A stretch of DNA of 12,473 nucleotides from Nitriliruptoraceae bacterium (GCA_007125475.1 SLDB01000031.1:1-12473), one strand, 5' to 3'; positions 1 through 5,748 are shown, counted from the first letter of the stretch. The notes: generated by a model from the sequence alone, not told the origin. Numbers and translations are program-made.

Positions 1-51
1 AGGCCGCCGGGCTGCTGATCATCGCGTTCGGGGACACGTTCGCGGTGTGGG
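1..51 (+). repeat. Imperfect direct repeat, copy 1 (within MFS gene)
   Basis: Bases 1-51 match 130-180 at 46 of 51 positions (offset 129). All five differences (at 2, 5, 32, 38 and 44) fall on third codon positions and are synonymous, so both copies encode the same peptide. The match ends at a shared GTGTGGG. This looks like a piece of a diverged paralogue joined to this gene. Confidence 0.85.
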
Positions 52-470
52 GGGCCGGGCAGCTCTACACCGGCTACCTCTCCGACCGGATCGGCCGCAA
101 GGGGTTGATCGTGGGTGGCCAACTCACCGAAGCTGCCGGGCTGCTGATCATCGCGTTCGGCGACACCTTCGCCGTGTGGGCGGTCGGAAGCGTGCTGTTC
201 GGTGCCGGTACCGCGATGGCCTACCCGACCCTGATCGCCGCGGTGGGCGACATCGCCCACCCGGCCTGGCGTGGGGCGGCCGTCGGGGTCTACCGCTGGT
301 GGCGCGACTTCGGGTTCGCCGTCGGAGCGGTCCTCGCCGGGGTGCTCGCCGACGTCTACTCGATCACCACCGCGATCGTCGTGATCGCCGCGATCACCGC
401 CGCCTCGGGGATCGACGTCGCCGTGCGCATGACCGAGACCCACCATCGTCCGGTGCGCCCTCCGGCGTGA
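1..470 (+). CDS. MFS transporter, C-terminal half (5' end outside window, possibly rearranged)
   Basis: This is a partial coding region, read in the frame beginning at base 3 and ending with TGA at 468-470 (155 residues). It is an inner-membrane major facilitator superfamily carrier; the substrate cannot be told. The MFS motif A loop is visible as GYLSDRIGRK near residue 23. It is followed by hydrophobic helices, a conserved GTAMAYPTLIAAVGD stretch, HPAWRGAAVGVYRWWRD and a last helix pair ending in a short polar tail. This corresponds to roughly transmembrane helices 8-12 of a 12-helix carrier. A GTG at 45 could be mistaken for a start, but the frame is open to the window edge. Oddly, the residues AAGLLIIAFGDTFAVW occur twice, before and after motif A (bases 1-51 and 130-180), so the first copy is probably out of place. 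The family call is solid; the integrity of the 5' end is not. Confidence 0.85.
   Translation, partial: AAGLLIIAFGDTFAVWGAGQLYTGYLSDRIGRKGLIVGGQLTEAAGLLIIAFGDTFAVWAVGSVLFGAGTAMAYPTLIAAVGDIAHPAWRGAAVGVYRWWRDFGFAVGAVLAGVLADVYSITTAIVVIAAITAASGIDVAVRMTETHHRPVRPPA
130..180 (+). repeat. Imperfect direct repeat, copy 2 (within MFS gene)
   Basis: This is the second copy of the repeat at 1-51. It lies in the expected position for an MFS helix following motif A, so it is the copy that belongs to the gene. Confidence 0.85.
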
Positions 471-564
471 CACACCTGCCCGGCTCGCCGCAACGAAGGC
501 CTCGTGCACGGGCACGTCCGCGGCGGGCCGTTGTGCCCTATCGGCAGCCGGAGGAGGCGACACC

Positions 565-606
565 ATGAACCGCCACGAGTCCTCGTCACCTGGACACCGG
601 GCATGA
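565..606 (+). CDS. 13-codon open frame coupled to the methyltransferase start
   Basis: A strong Shine-Dalgarno sequence (GGAGGAGG at 550-557) sits seven bases before ATG 565. That ATG opens a frame of only 13 codons (MNRHESSSPGHRA) whose TGA at 604-606 overlaps the ATG at 603 in an ATGA arrangement. No such ribosome site precedes ATG 603 directly, so translation of the methyltransferase fragment would have to come by coupling. It could be a leader peptide, or the original start of the methyltransferase put out of frame by an indel. The second reading fits the decayed state of the gene. No function is assigned to the peptide. Confidence 0.35.
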   Translation: MNRHESSSPGHRA

Positions 607-1013
607 CCGGCCAGCTCGACCCTGCGACCTACGAGGCCTGGTTCGACCAACCCTGGGGAGCTCATGCGTTCGAGGTCGAGCGTGACGCGCTGCTGACCGC
701 GCTGAGACCACTCGAGGGTCGCCGGTTGCTGGACGTCGGCTGTGGCACCGGCCGCTTCACCGCCGCCTTCGAGGCCGCCGGGGCGCACGTCACGGGCGTC
801 GACCGCGACCCCGACATGCTCGCCGCCGCGCTCGGTGCGTTCCAGGTCGCCGTCGTCGCACCGGATCGGGGATCTCGACCGGCGCGCTGTCGTGCAGCAG
901 CCGATGAACCGCACGCTTGCGCTGGAGTTCGGTGGCGCAGCCCGAGCAGGAAGCGAGGTGGGAGGAGAGACGCGAGCGAGGTCGTCGGGCCTGAGCTCGC
1001 CAGCCACGAGTGA
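603..1013 (+). pseudogene. Class I SAM-dependent methyltransferase, 3' truncated
   Basis: From ATG 603 the product reads MTGQLDPATYEAWFDQPWG and continues into a clear class I Rossmann methyltransferase start. Motif I is LLDVGCGTGRF at about residues 40-50, followed by the acidic end of strand 2 in VTGVDRDPDML. These bind S-adenosylmethionine in the family. Homology-like sequence stops at about base 837, after roughly 78 residues. The rest of the frame to 1013 is Arg/Ala-rich sequence unlike any methyltransferase and is antisense to an anti-sigma-factor-like fragment. Intact relatives are usually 200 residues or more, so the substrate-binding half is missing and the gene should be inactive. 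It lies 132 bases after the MFS gene and may once have been co-transcribed with it. Confidence 0.7.
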
Positions 1014-1052
1014 CCACAGGGTCGAGGGGGGAACGTGACAACGCGGAACCAT
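838..1052 (-). pseudogene. Anti-sigma factor zinc-finger (zf-HC2-like) remnant, frameshifted
   Basis: On the minus strand, an ATG at 1052-1050 opens a frame reading CHVPPSTLWSLVAGELRPDDLARV, which resembles the N-terminal helix of zf-HC2 anti-sigma domains. The next part of the domain, SSHLASCSGCATELQRKR, carries the HxxxCxxC zinc motif but lies in a different frame. A single-base indel within about 965-975 would join the two. The similarity fades into RRRRPGTH near base 840, where the truncated methyltransferase on the other strand begins. In intact family members this domain holds an ECF sigma factor and is followed by a membrane helix or a C-terminal sensor; neither is present, nor is a sigma gene. 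The call rests on motif recognition by eye and could be coincidence in GC-rich sequence, but the Cys/His spacing is specific. Confidence 0.45.
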
Positions 1053-1134
1053 CGTCGCAACCTTCGTCCGCCGGACAGGGGCGCCGGAGCTCGACGCTCA
1101 TCTGTGGGAGAGGACGTCCATGCACGGTGCGTTA

Positions 1135-1163
1135 TTGCATGATCATTTGGAGTGACGTAGCGT
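1135..1163 (+). promoter_or_regulatory. Promoter/operator of the ArsR-rhodanese gene, likely leaderless
   Basis: TTGCAT (1135-1140) and TAGCGT (1158-1163) are separated by 17 bases, which is housekeeping promoter geometry. Initiation about seven bases after the -10 box would fall on or next to ATG 1170, and no Shine-Dalgarno sequence is present, so the transcript is probably leaderless. The block 1134-1159 matches 2048-2073 upstream of dsrE at 21 of 26 positions, including an identical TTTGGAGTGA in the spacer, so it probably also contains the repressor operator. A partial inverted repeat ATGCA/TGCAT flanks the -35 region (1120-1124 and 1136-1140). Confidence 0.65.
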
Positions 1164-1169
1164 ATTGGC

Positions 1170-1844
1170 ATGTCGTCCCGTGAGATCAAGGACCAGCTCT
1201 ACGAGCAGTTCGCGCGTGTGGGCAAGGTCACCGGCCACCCCAAGCGTCTCGAGCTGCTCGACCTGCTGTGCCAGGGCGAGCGCACCGTGGAGGAGCTCGC
1301 CCGCGCGGTCGATCTGAAGCTGACCACGGCCTCGGCGCAGTTGCGGGTGCTCCGCGATGCACGGCTGGTCGCGGTGCGCCGCGAGGGCAAGCACGTCCAC
1401 TACTGCGTCGCCGACGACTCGGTGTGCCGGCTGCTTCAGGTCGTGCAGGAGGTCGCCCGCTCCCAGCTGAGCGAGGTCTCCGAGGCGGTGCGAACCCACT
1501 TCGAGGCTCGCGACCCGATCGAGCCCATCGCCGCCGCAGAGCTCAAGCGCCGCATCGAAGCCGGGGACGACGTGGTCGTGGTCGACGTGCGGCCACGTCA
1601 GGAGTTCGAAGCGGGCCACATCGCCGGTGCGGTGTCGATCCCCCTCGAGGAACTGTCCGAGCGACTCGACGAGCTGCCCGACGACGTCGAGGTGGTCGCC
1701 TACTGCCGCGGGCCCTACTGCGTGCTCGCACCCGAGGCGGTCGCACAGCTACGGGAGGCGGGACGCCAGGTGCGCCGCCTGGAGGTCGGCTACCCCGAAT
1801 GGCGGCTGGCCGGCCTGCCCGTGGGAACCTCCCGGGCGTCGTGA
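1170..1844 (+). CDS. ArsR-family transcriptional regulator fused to a rhodanese domain
   Basis: This 224-residue cytoplasmic protein has two domains. Residues about 8-95 form an ArsR winged helix: GHPKRLELLDLL, then the recognition region LTTASAQLRVLRDARLV and the wing VRREGKHVHYCV. Residues about 120-218 form a single rhodanese domain with VVVVDVRPRQEFEAGHIAGA and the active-site loop CRGPYC (Cys179), ending with GYPEWRLAGLPV. Rhodaneses carry persulfide on this cysteine, and ArsR proteins release DNA on binding a ligand or on thiol modification. The fusion is a known architecture, and a role in sensing reactive sulfur or thiol state is an inference. Additional cysteines at 34, 79 and 86 in the DNA-binding half could serve as sensors. 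ATG 1170 is the natural start from domain position. It probably represses itself and the dsrE operon through the shared upstream block. Confidence 0.9.
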   Translation: MSSREIKDQLYEQFARVGKVTGHPKRLELLDLLCQGERTVEELARAVDLKLTTASAQLRVLRDARLVAVRREGKHVHYCVADDSVCRLLQVVQEVARSQLSEVSEAVRTHFEARDPIEPIAAAELKRRIEAGDDVVVVDVRPRQEFEAGHIAGAVSIPLEELSERLDELPDDVEVVAYCRGPYCVLAPEAVAQLREAGRQVRRLEVGYPEWRLAGLPVGTSRAS

Positions 1845-1850
1845 CCTCGC

Positions 1851-1866
1851 GGCTCTTCACCGAGCC
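1851..1866 (+). terminator. Weak hairpin after the ArsR-rhodanese gene
   Basis: GGCTC (1851-1855) and GAGCC (1862-1866) form a perfect 5-base stem with a 6-base loop, starting seven bases after the stop codon. There is no T-run. It is positioned for termination but is weak. The rest of 1867-2030 shows no gene I can support. Confidence 0.25.
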
Positions 1867-2048
1867 CACCGGGCCATCCGCCCTTCGACTCAGGGCCATC
1901 GGCACCTGACCGGCCGCACCCCGGACGCGTCACGCTCCGAGTCTCCCGCAGAGGAGGAGGAGCGACGGGGCCGTGGGTGCACGGCGGCTGACGCGGCTGG
2001 GGGACGACACCCGATGCCGCCCCAGGTCATTCTCCCAATGCTTTATCA

Positions 2049-2077
2049 TTGCATGCTTCTTTGGAGTGATCTACGAT
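2049..2077 (+). promoter_or_regulatory. Promoter/operator of the dsrE-lmbE-MFS operon
   Basis: TTGCAT (2049-2054), a 17-base spacer and TACGAT (2072-2077) form a good promoter. The spacer repeats TTTGGAGTGA at the same position as in the promoter at 1135-1163. The stretch is AT-rich against a high-GC background. CAATG (2037-2041) and CATTG (2047-2051) form a small inverted repeat just upstream. The transcript would start near 2084, leaving a leader with GGAGGT at 2095-2100. Confidence 0.7.
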
Positions 2078-2110
2078 CAACGGACAGGTCGACCGGAGGT
2101 GCACGACGAG

Positions 2111-2461
2111 ATGAACATCCTGATGATCGTCAACGGCCCGCCCTACGGCTCCGAACTGCCTTTCAACGCCCTCCGCCTCGCCCGCGAGCTCGTGAACCGT
2201 GACGAGGTCGACGTGCGGGTGTTCCTCATGGGCGACGCGGTCGGTGCGGCCGTCGAAGGCCAGCAACTCCCCGACGGCTACTACCACCTCGACCGCATGC
2301 TCCGCTCGATCGTGCGCAAGGACGCCGAGGTCGCCTGCTGCGCGACGTGCATGGACGCACGCGCCATCGAGGACAAGCAGCTCGTCGAGGGCGTGACCCG
2401 CGGATCAATGCAACAGCTCGGCGACTGGACCCTCGAGGCCGATCGCGTCGTCACCTTCTGA
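2111..2461 (+). CDS. DsrE family sulfur-relay-like protein
   Basis: This 116-residue soluble protein begins MNILMIVNGPPYGSELPFNA, has the DsrE-type core strand-helix pattern (VDVRVFLMGDAV) and ends with WTLEADRVVTF. The family fold is that of DsrE/DsrF/TusD and YchN. Members with a conserved cysteine pass persulfide sulfur between carriers. Here the candidate cysteines are in VACCATCMDARAI (Cys76, Cys77, Cys80), the position used by single-domain DsrE proteins. The longer open frame from 1973 is not needed: ATG 2111 has GGAGGT 10 bases upstream and lies downstream of the promoter. The lmbE gene follows after 23 bases. Alongside an ArsR-rhodanese regulator, a persulfide-handling role is likely, but the partner protein is not known. 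Confidence 0.88.
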   Translation: MNILMIVNGPPYGSELPFNALRLARELVNRDEVDVRVFLMGDAVGAAVEGQQLPDGYYHLDRMLRSIVRKDAEVACCATCMDARAIEDKQLVEGVTRGSMQQLGDWTLEADRVVTF

Positions 2462-2484
2462 CGACCTTCCGCGGGGAGGCGACG

Positions 2485-3210
2485 ATGATGGTGAGCGACC
2501 GACGGGATTCGCTGCCCGCGGCTCGCCGGGTGTTGGCGGTCTGCGCCCACCCCGATGACGAGTCCTTCGGTCTGGGCGGACTGATCGCCGGCTACGTGCA
2601 CGGCGGCGCCGATGTGGCCATCCTCACCCTGACCCGCGGTGAGGCCTCCACCCTGGGTGCGGACGCGGAGCTGGCGGAACGTCGGACCGCGGAGCTCGCC
2701 TGCGCGGTCCGCGAACTGGGCATCACGACGAGCTGGCTGTGCGATCACCCCGACGGCCACCTCGCTCAGGTCCCGATCGACCAGCTCGTCGCCGAGGTCC
2801 TGGTAGCCATCGAGCGTCACGGCCCCGAGCTGCTGCTGGTGTTCCATCCGTCGGGCATCACCGGACACCCCGACCACCAGCGGGCAACCGAAGCGGCGCT
2901 GTCAGCGGCGTGCGGCAGCGACCTGCCAGTGCACGGCTGGTACGTGCCCGACGAGGTCGCGACCACGCTCAACGCCGAGTTCGGCACCGCCTTCGTGCCG
3001 ACCGAGCCGAGCGCCGCAGACCGCCGGGTCCGGGTCGACCGCGCCGCGCAACGGTCTGCGTGCGCCTGCCACCGATCCCAAGGTGGTGCGCTGCCGCTCA
3101 TCGAGCGCAAGTTCGAGCTGCAGGGTGACCTCGAGTACCTGCGCGCCCTGACCGGCACCGCGACAGACACCCCATCGCGCCCCGCAGCCGACCAGCTGCC
3201 GTGTCACTGA
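2485..3210 (+). CDS. LmbE/PIG-L family N-acetylglucosamine-type deacetylase
   Basis: This 241-residue protein has the metal-binding signature of the PIG-L/LmbE family: AHPDDESFGLGG at residues 21-32 and SGITGHPDHQ at 123-132. The His and Asp residues bind zinc, and the first Asp pair is catalytic. Family members remove acetyl groups from GlcNAc-linked substrates or cleave mycothiol/bacillithiol conjugates (MshB, Mca, BshB). The C-terminal VDRAAQRSACACHRSQ and ELQGDLEYLRAL segments are typical. GGGGAGG at 2473-2479 serves either ATG 2485 or ATG 2488. It sits between dsrE and an MFS gene in one transcription unit under a thiol-type regulator, so action on a thiol-sugar metabolite is plausible. 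The tail after about residue 223 is low-complexity. Substrate not determined. Confidence 0.88.
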   Translation: MMVSDRRDSLPAARRVLAVCAHPDDESFGLGGLIAGYVHGGADVAILTLTRGEASTLGADAELAERRTAELACAVRELGITTSWLCDHPDGHLAQVPIDQLVAEVLVAIERHGPELLLVFHPSGITGHPDHQRATEAALSAACGSDLPVHGWYVPDEVATTLNAEFGTAFVPTEPSAADRRVRVDRAAQRSACACHRSQGGALPLIERKFELQGDLEYLRALTGTATDTPSRPAADQLPCH

Positions 3211-3246
3211 CCGGTTCCACCACCGCGATCCGTCTGGACGTCGAAC

Positions 3247-4461
3247 ATGGCCGTCGCCACTGCACGCGAACGTCTCAACGTCGCGATCCTCGCCTCCAAC
3301 CAGGCGCTGTTCCTGATCGCCGCCATCACGGTGATGACGCTCAGCGGCCTCGTCGGTCAGCGCCTCAGCCCCGACCCCGCACTGGCCACGCTTCCGGTCG
3401 CGATGATGATGATCGGCGTGGTCATCGCGGCGCTCCCCGCCTCACTGCTGATGAAACGGGTGGGCCGGCGGGCGGGGTTCCTCGTCGGCGCGCTGCTTGG
3501 TGGGGCCGGTGGCGGGGCACTGTCGGTGCTCGGGATCGCTGCTGAATCGTTCTGGCTGTTCTCCGCCGGGAACCTGCTGCTGGGCGTCTACCAGGCCTTC
3601 GCCAACTACTACCGGTTCGCCGCAGCCGACGCCTCCTCCCCCGCGTTCCGGAATCAAGCCATCTCCCTGGTACTCGCCGGCGGGGTCGCGGCCGCATTCC
3701 TCGGCCCGCTGAACGCCTCGCGAACGACCGACCTCCTCGCCGTGACCGACGCCGGCCCCTACGCGGTGCTCGTCGTCCTCGCCATCCTCGGCGCCGGCCT
3801 CCACCTCGGCCTGCGAATACCCAACGAGCGCGAAGCCCGCACCGGATACCAGCGCCCCCTGAGCGAGATCATCGCCCAACCGGCCGTCGGCGTCGCCGTG
3901 CTCACCGCAACCGTCGGGTACGCGATCATGATCCTGGTCATGACGGCCACCCCTCTGGCGATGCAGCGCTCCGGGTTCGGTCTGGCCGAAGCCGCCACGG
4001 TGATGCAGTGGCACGTGCTCGGCATGTTCGCCCCCTCCTTCGTCACCGGCCACCTCATCGCACGGTTCGGGCACGCCAACGTCCTGCTCGCCGGTGCCGC
4101 CCTCCTCGTCGGCTCCATCGCCACGGCGGTCGCGGGCGAGACCATGGCCCACTACCTGCTCGCACTGGTCCTGCTCGGCATCGGCTGGAACTTCCTGTTC
4201 GTCGGCGGCAGCGCCCTGCTGGCCACCACCCACACCCCCGCGGAGCGTGGCAAGGTCCAGGGACTCAACGAACTGATCATCTTCACCGCCGTCGCGATCG
4301 GATCGCTCCTCGCCGGCGTCCTGCTCCACACCGCGGGCTGGGCCCGACTCAACCTCCTCCTCCTGCCCTTCACCGCCCTCGCCGCTGCCGCCACGTGGTG
4401 GTGGCGGCACCAGGCCCGGGCGATCCGCGACGAGCCCTCGCCCGTCTCCGACCACACCTGA
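3247..4461 (+). CDS. MFS transporter (12-helix)
   Basis: This is a 404-residue integral membrane carrier with about 12 hydrophobic segments and short connecting loops. The loop between helices 2 and 3 holds the motif A remnant LLMKRVGRRAGFLVG (residues about 67-81). Other recognisable parts are NLLLGVYQAFANYYRFAAAD in the helix 4-5 region and a central loop with NEREARTGYQRPLSEII separating the two six-helix halves. The C-terminal half contains MQWHVLGMFAPSFVTGHLIARFGH and ERGKVQGLNELIIF. ATG 3247 follows lmbE by 36 bases with only a weak ribosome site. The product could export or import a compound made or processed by the neighbouring deacetylase; the sequence does not name the substrate. 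Confidence 0.9.
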   Translation: MAVATARERLNVAILASNQALFLIAAITVMTLSGLVGQRLSPDPALATLPVAMMMIGVVIAALPASLLMKRVGRRAGFLVGALLGGAGGGALSVLGIAAESFWLFSAGNLLLGVYQAFANYYRFAAADASSPAFRNQAISLVLAGGVAAAFLGPLNASRTTDLLAVTDAGPYAVLVVLAILGAGLHLGLRIPNEREARTGYQRPLSEIIAQPAVGVAVLTATVGYAIMILVMTATPLAMQRSGFGLAEAATVMQWHVLGMFAPSFVTGHLIARFGHANVLLAGAALLVGSIATAVAGETMAHYLLALVLLGIGWNFLFVGGSALLATTHTPAERGKVQGLNELIIFTAVAIGSLLAGVLLHTAGWARLNLLLLPFTALAAAATWWWRHQARAIRDEPSPVSDHT

Positions 4462-4543
4462 CCCGACCTCCCGCAACGGGTTCCAGCATCAGGCGCACAG
4501 GAGCAGCCCGAGCATCGGGACCGGGGGCCGGCTCCATCACTCG

Positions 4544-4789
4544 GTGGTCGTCGTCTTCGACGGCAGTGGTGTGGACTCCCTGGCCACCATCTCCGACAAG
4601 GACCACGAGCTGCACGGCATGGTCGAGGGGCTTCGTGACCACGTCCTCGGTGCCTGCGGGTTCTGCCCCAAGTCCCATGGCGTCGAAGACGCCCTTGCGG
4701 ACGGCGGCTGGAAGCTCCTCGACGACTACAAGGGGCACGCCTCCCTGCGGAATCTCGTCGTCGAGGGACGCCAGATCATCACCTTCTGA
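4544..4789 (+). pseudogene. DsrE family protein, N-terminally truncated
   Basis: The frame reads VVVVFDGSGVDSLATI, then HELHGMVEGLRDHVLGACGFC and KLLDDYKGHASLRNLVVEGRQIITF, ending with TGA at 4787-4789. This is the C-terminal two thirds of a YchN/DsrE-type protein, including a CxxC (GACGFCPKSHG) and the usual ITF ending. Family members start with a strand-helix pair (about 30 residues) that is missing. Upstream, in the same frame, only unrelated sequence of the MFS 3' flank is seen, and GTG 4544 has no ribosome site. It is different in sequence from the intact DsrE at 2111, so it is a second family member and not a tandem copy. It may be a dead remnant, or an 81-residue product still translated. 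Confidence 0.7.
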
Positions 4790-4837
4790 CATCCAGGTGC
4801 TCGTCTGCGCGTCGCGCTCGAGCACTACCCCAGGTCG

Positions 4838-4875
4838 GGCGCAGGACCAGTCTGTTACCGAGGCGGTCCTGCGCC
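4838..4875 (+). terminator. Strong hairpin ending the MFS/dsrE region
   Basis: GGCGCAGGACC (4838-4848) and GGTCCTGCGCC (4865-4875) are perfect inverted repeats of 11 bases with a 16-base loop. The hairpin lies 49 bases past the DsrE-like stop codon. No T-run follows on either strand, so it would act as a GC-rich, U-poor terminator of the kind common in actinobacteria, or be a protein-binding or recombination site. Confidence 0.5.
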
Positions 4876-4879
4876 ACAA

Positions 4880-5132
4880 CACCGCCACGCGACCTCGACC
4901 GGCCCCAGCACGCTCCAGCGCATGGCCTCATGCCTACGCACACCACCCCGACGACGGTCCCGGCGTGCCACGCACGTCGATCGGGGTGACGTCGATGGGA
5001 GTGCCCCAAACCGCCGCAAGTGCGAGATACGGAGCGGCGTCGGAAGCTGGCCATTCGACGTCGCAGTGCCCGTGCGCACCAACGATGGCGCCCTCATCGC
5101 TCGACCGTCGAGCTCTGCGCGTCCGGCTGTGG
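4880..5132. other. Gene-poor stretch between the DsrE remnant and vapC
   Basis: I see no intact gene here. On the minus strand an ATG at 4923-4921 starts MRWSVLGPVEV, which resembles the first residues of SARP/BTAD-type regulators, but similarity ends after about 11 codons. Another minus-strand run, EWPASDAAPYLALAAVWGTP (about 5000-5060), looks protein-like but matches no family I can name. Frames across the region are interrupted or Arg-rich shadows. Confidence 0.4.
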
Positions 5133-5552
5133 TTACAGGGCTTCGCGCGGGACGACCCAGTCGTGGGACTGACCCGTGACCTCGGCGATACGTACGAAGT
5201 CGGCGTCGTCGTGCAGCACGGTGAGACCGGCCGACTCGGCAGCGGCGGCGATGACCAGGTCCGGGATCGGCAGCCGGTGTTGGCCGTGGTCGGCCAGCAG
5301 ACCACCCTGTACCTCGAACGCCCGGTCGAGTACGTCGCCATCGATCCTCGCGCGCGGCAGCGCCAGCCGTTCGCGGCGGATGTCGCGATGGACCGCGGCG
5401 GTCTGGGCCGAGAAGCCGATCTCGAGATCGATGATCCCGCAGGTGGCCACCAGCCCATCGACCAGCAGCGGCTCGAGACGGGCACGCACGGCGGCGTCCG
5501 GCATGCGTGCCAGTGCACTCTTGTCCGCTAGGTAGGCGGGCCTCAGCGCCAC
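5133..5552 (-). CDS. vapC: VapC-type PIN-domain toxin (ribonuclease)
   Basis: This 139-residue protein contains a complete PIN domain. Asp10 is in YLADKSALAR, Glu44 in IIDLEIGFSAQ, and Asp98 in IPDLVIAAAAE; Asp116 and Asp118 are in TVLHDDADF. These acidic residues bind Mg/Mn for single-strand RNA cleavage in the family. The ending RIAEVTGQSHDWVVPREAL is typical of mycobacterial-type VapC toxins. The GTG at 5552-5550 starts inside the last codons of a residual antitoxin frame, giving the classic overlapping antitoxin-toxin order. The toxin has no visible defect. The upstream antitoxin is reduced to a tail, so the toxin is either orphaned, controlled in trans, or silent. The stop is TAA at 5135-5133. 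Confidence 0.9.
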   Translation of the reverse strand: MALRPAYLADKSALARMPDAAVRARLEPLLVDGLVATCGIIDLEIGFSAQTAAVHRDIRRERLALPRARIDGDVLDRAFEVQGGLLADHGQHRLPIPDLVIAAAAESAGLTVLHDDADFVRIAEVTGQSHDWVVPREAL

Positions 5553-5596
5553 GCGCCGGCCATGATGTCATCGTCGTCGAGGTCCAGACCCTGCAT
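5543..5596 (-). pseudogene. VapB-type antitoxin, C-terminal tail only
   Basis: On the minus strand the peptide MQGLDLDDDDIMAGAWR ends in TGA at 5545-5543, overlapping the VapC GTG start by ten bases. Its acidic run and AWR ending resemble the toxin-binding tails of VapB antitoxins, and its position is right. Further upstream, the same frame reads Arg/Pro/Gly-rich sequence with no ribbon-helix-helix or AbrB-type DNA-binding domain. The other two frames show nothing similar either. The DNA-binding N-terminus therefore seems to be lost, by deletion or heavy divergence. Confidence 0.5.
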
Positions 5597-5748
5597 GCTG
5601 GGTCCGACGCCGTGAGGCCGGCACCGGACTCCGGGTGACGATCCTCTCGTCCACCTCGCGTACAGGCCGATCTCCACGCTCGCTGACCGGCGACCTGGTG
5701 TCACGAATGGTTACGCGAAGCCTGCGGACAGCCACCGAGGCGGATACC

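Noticed and set aside
1973..2110. Longer N-terminus for the DsrE protein
   Set aside because: It would translate through the promoter block, and ATG 2111 has a proper ribosome site and the family's usual start.
3442..4476. A 344-codon open frame on the minus strand antisense to the second MFS gene
   Set aside because: It is Gly/Glu/Asp-rich without a hydrophobic core or known motif and mirrors codon bias of the plus-strand MFS gene, which has clear helices and motif A.
4976..5000. Short direct repeat ACGTCGAT in the gap before vapC
   Set aside because: It is two copies of eight bases in GC-rich sequence, with no symmetry or link to a gene.
4008..5531. A 507-codon plus-strand open frame running from inside the MFS gene across to vapC
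   Set aside because: It is out of frame with the MFS gene, Arg/Pro/Thr-rich, crosses the DsrE remnant and is antisense to the PIN gene; it is an effect of high GC content.
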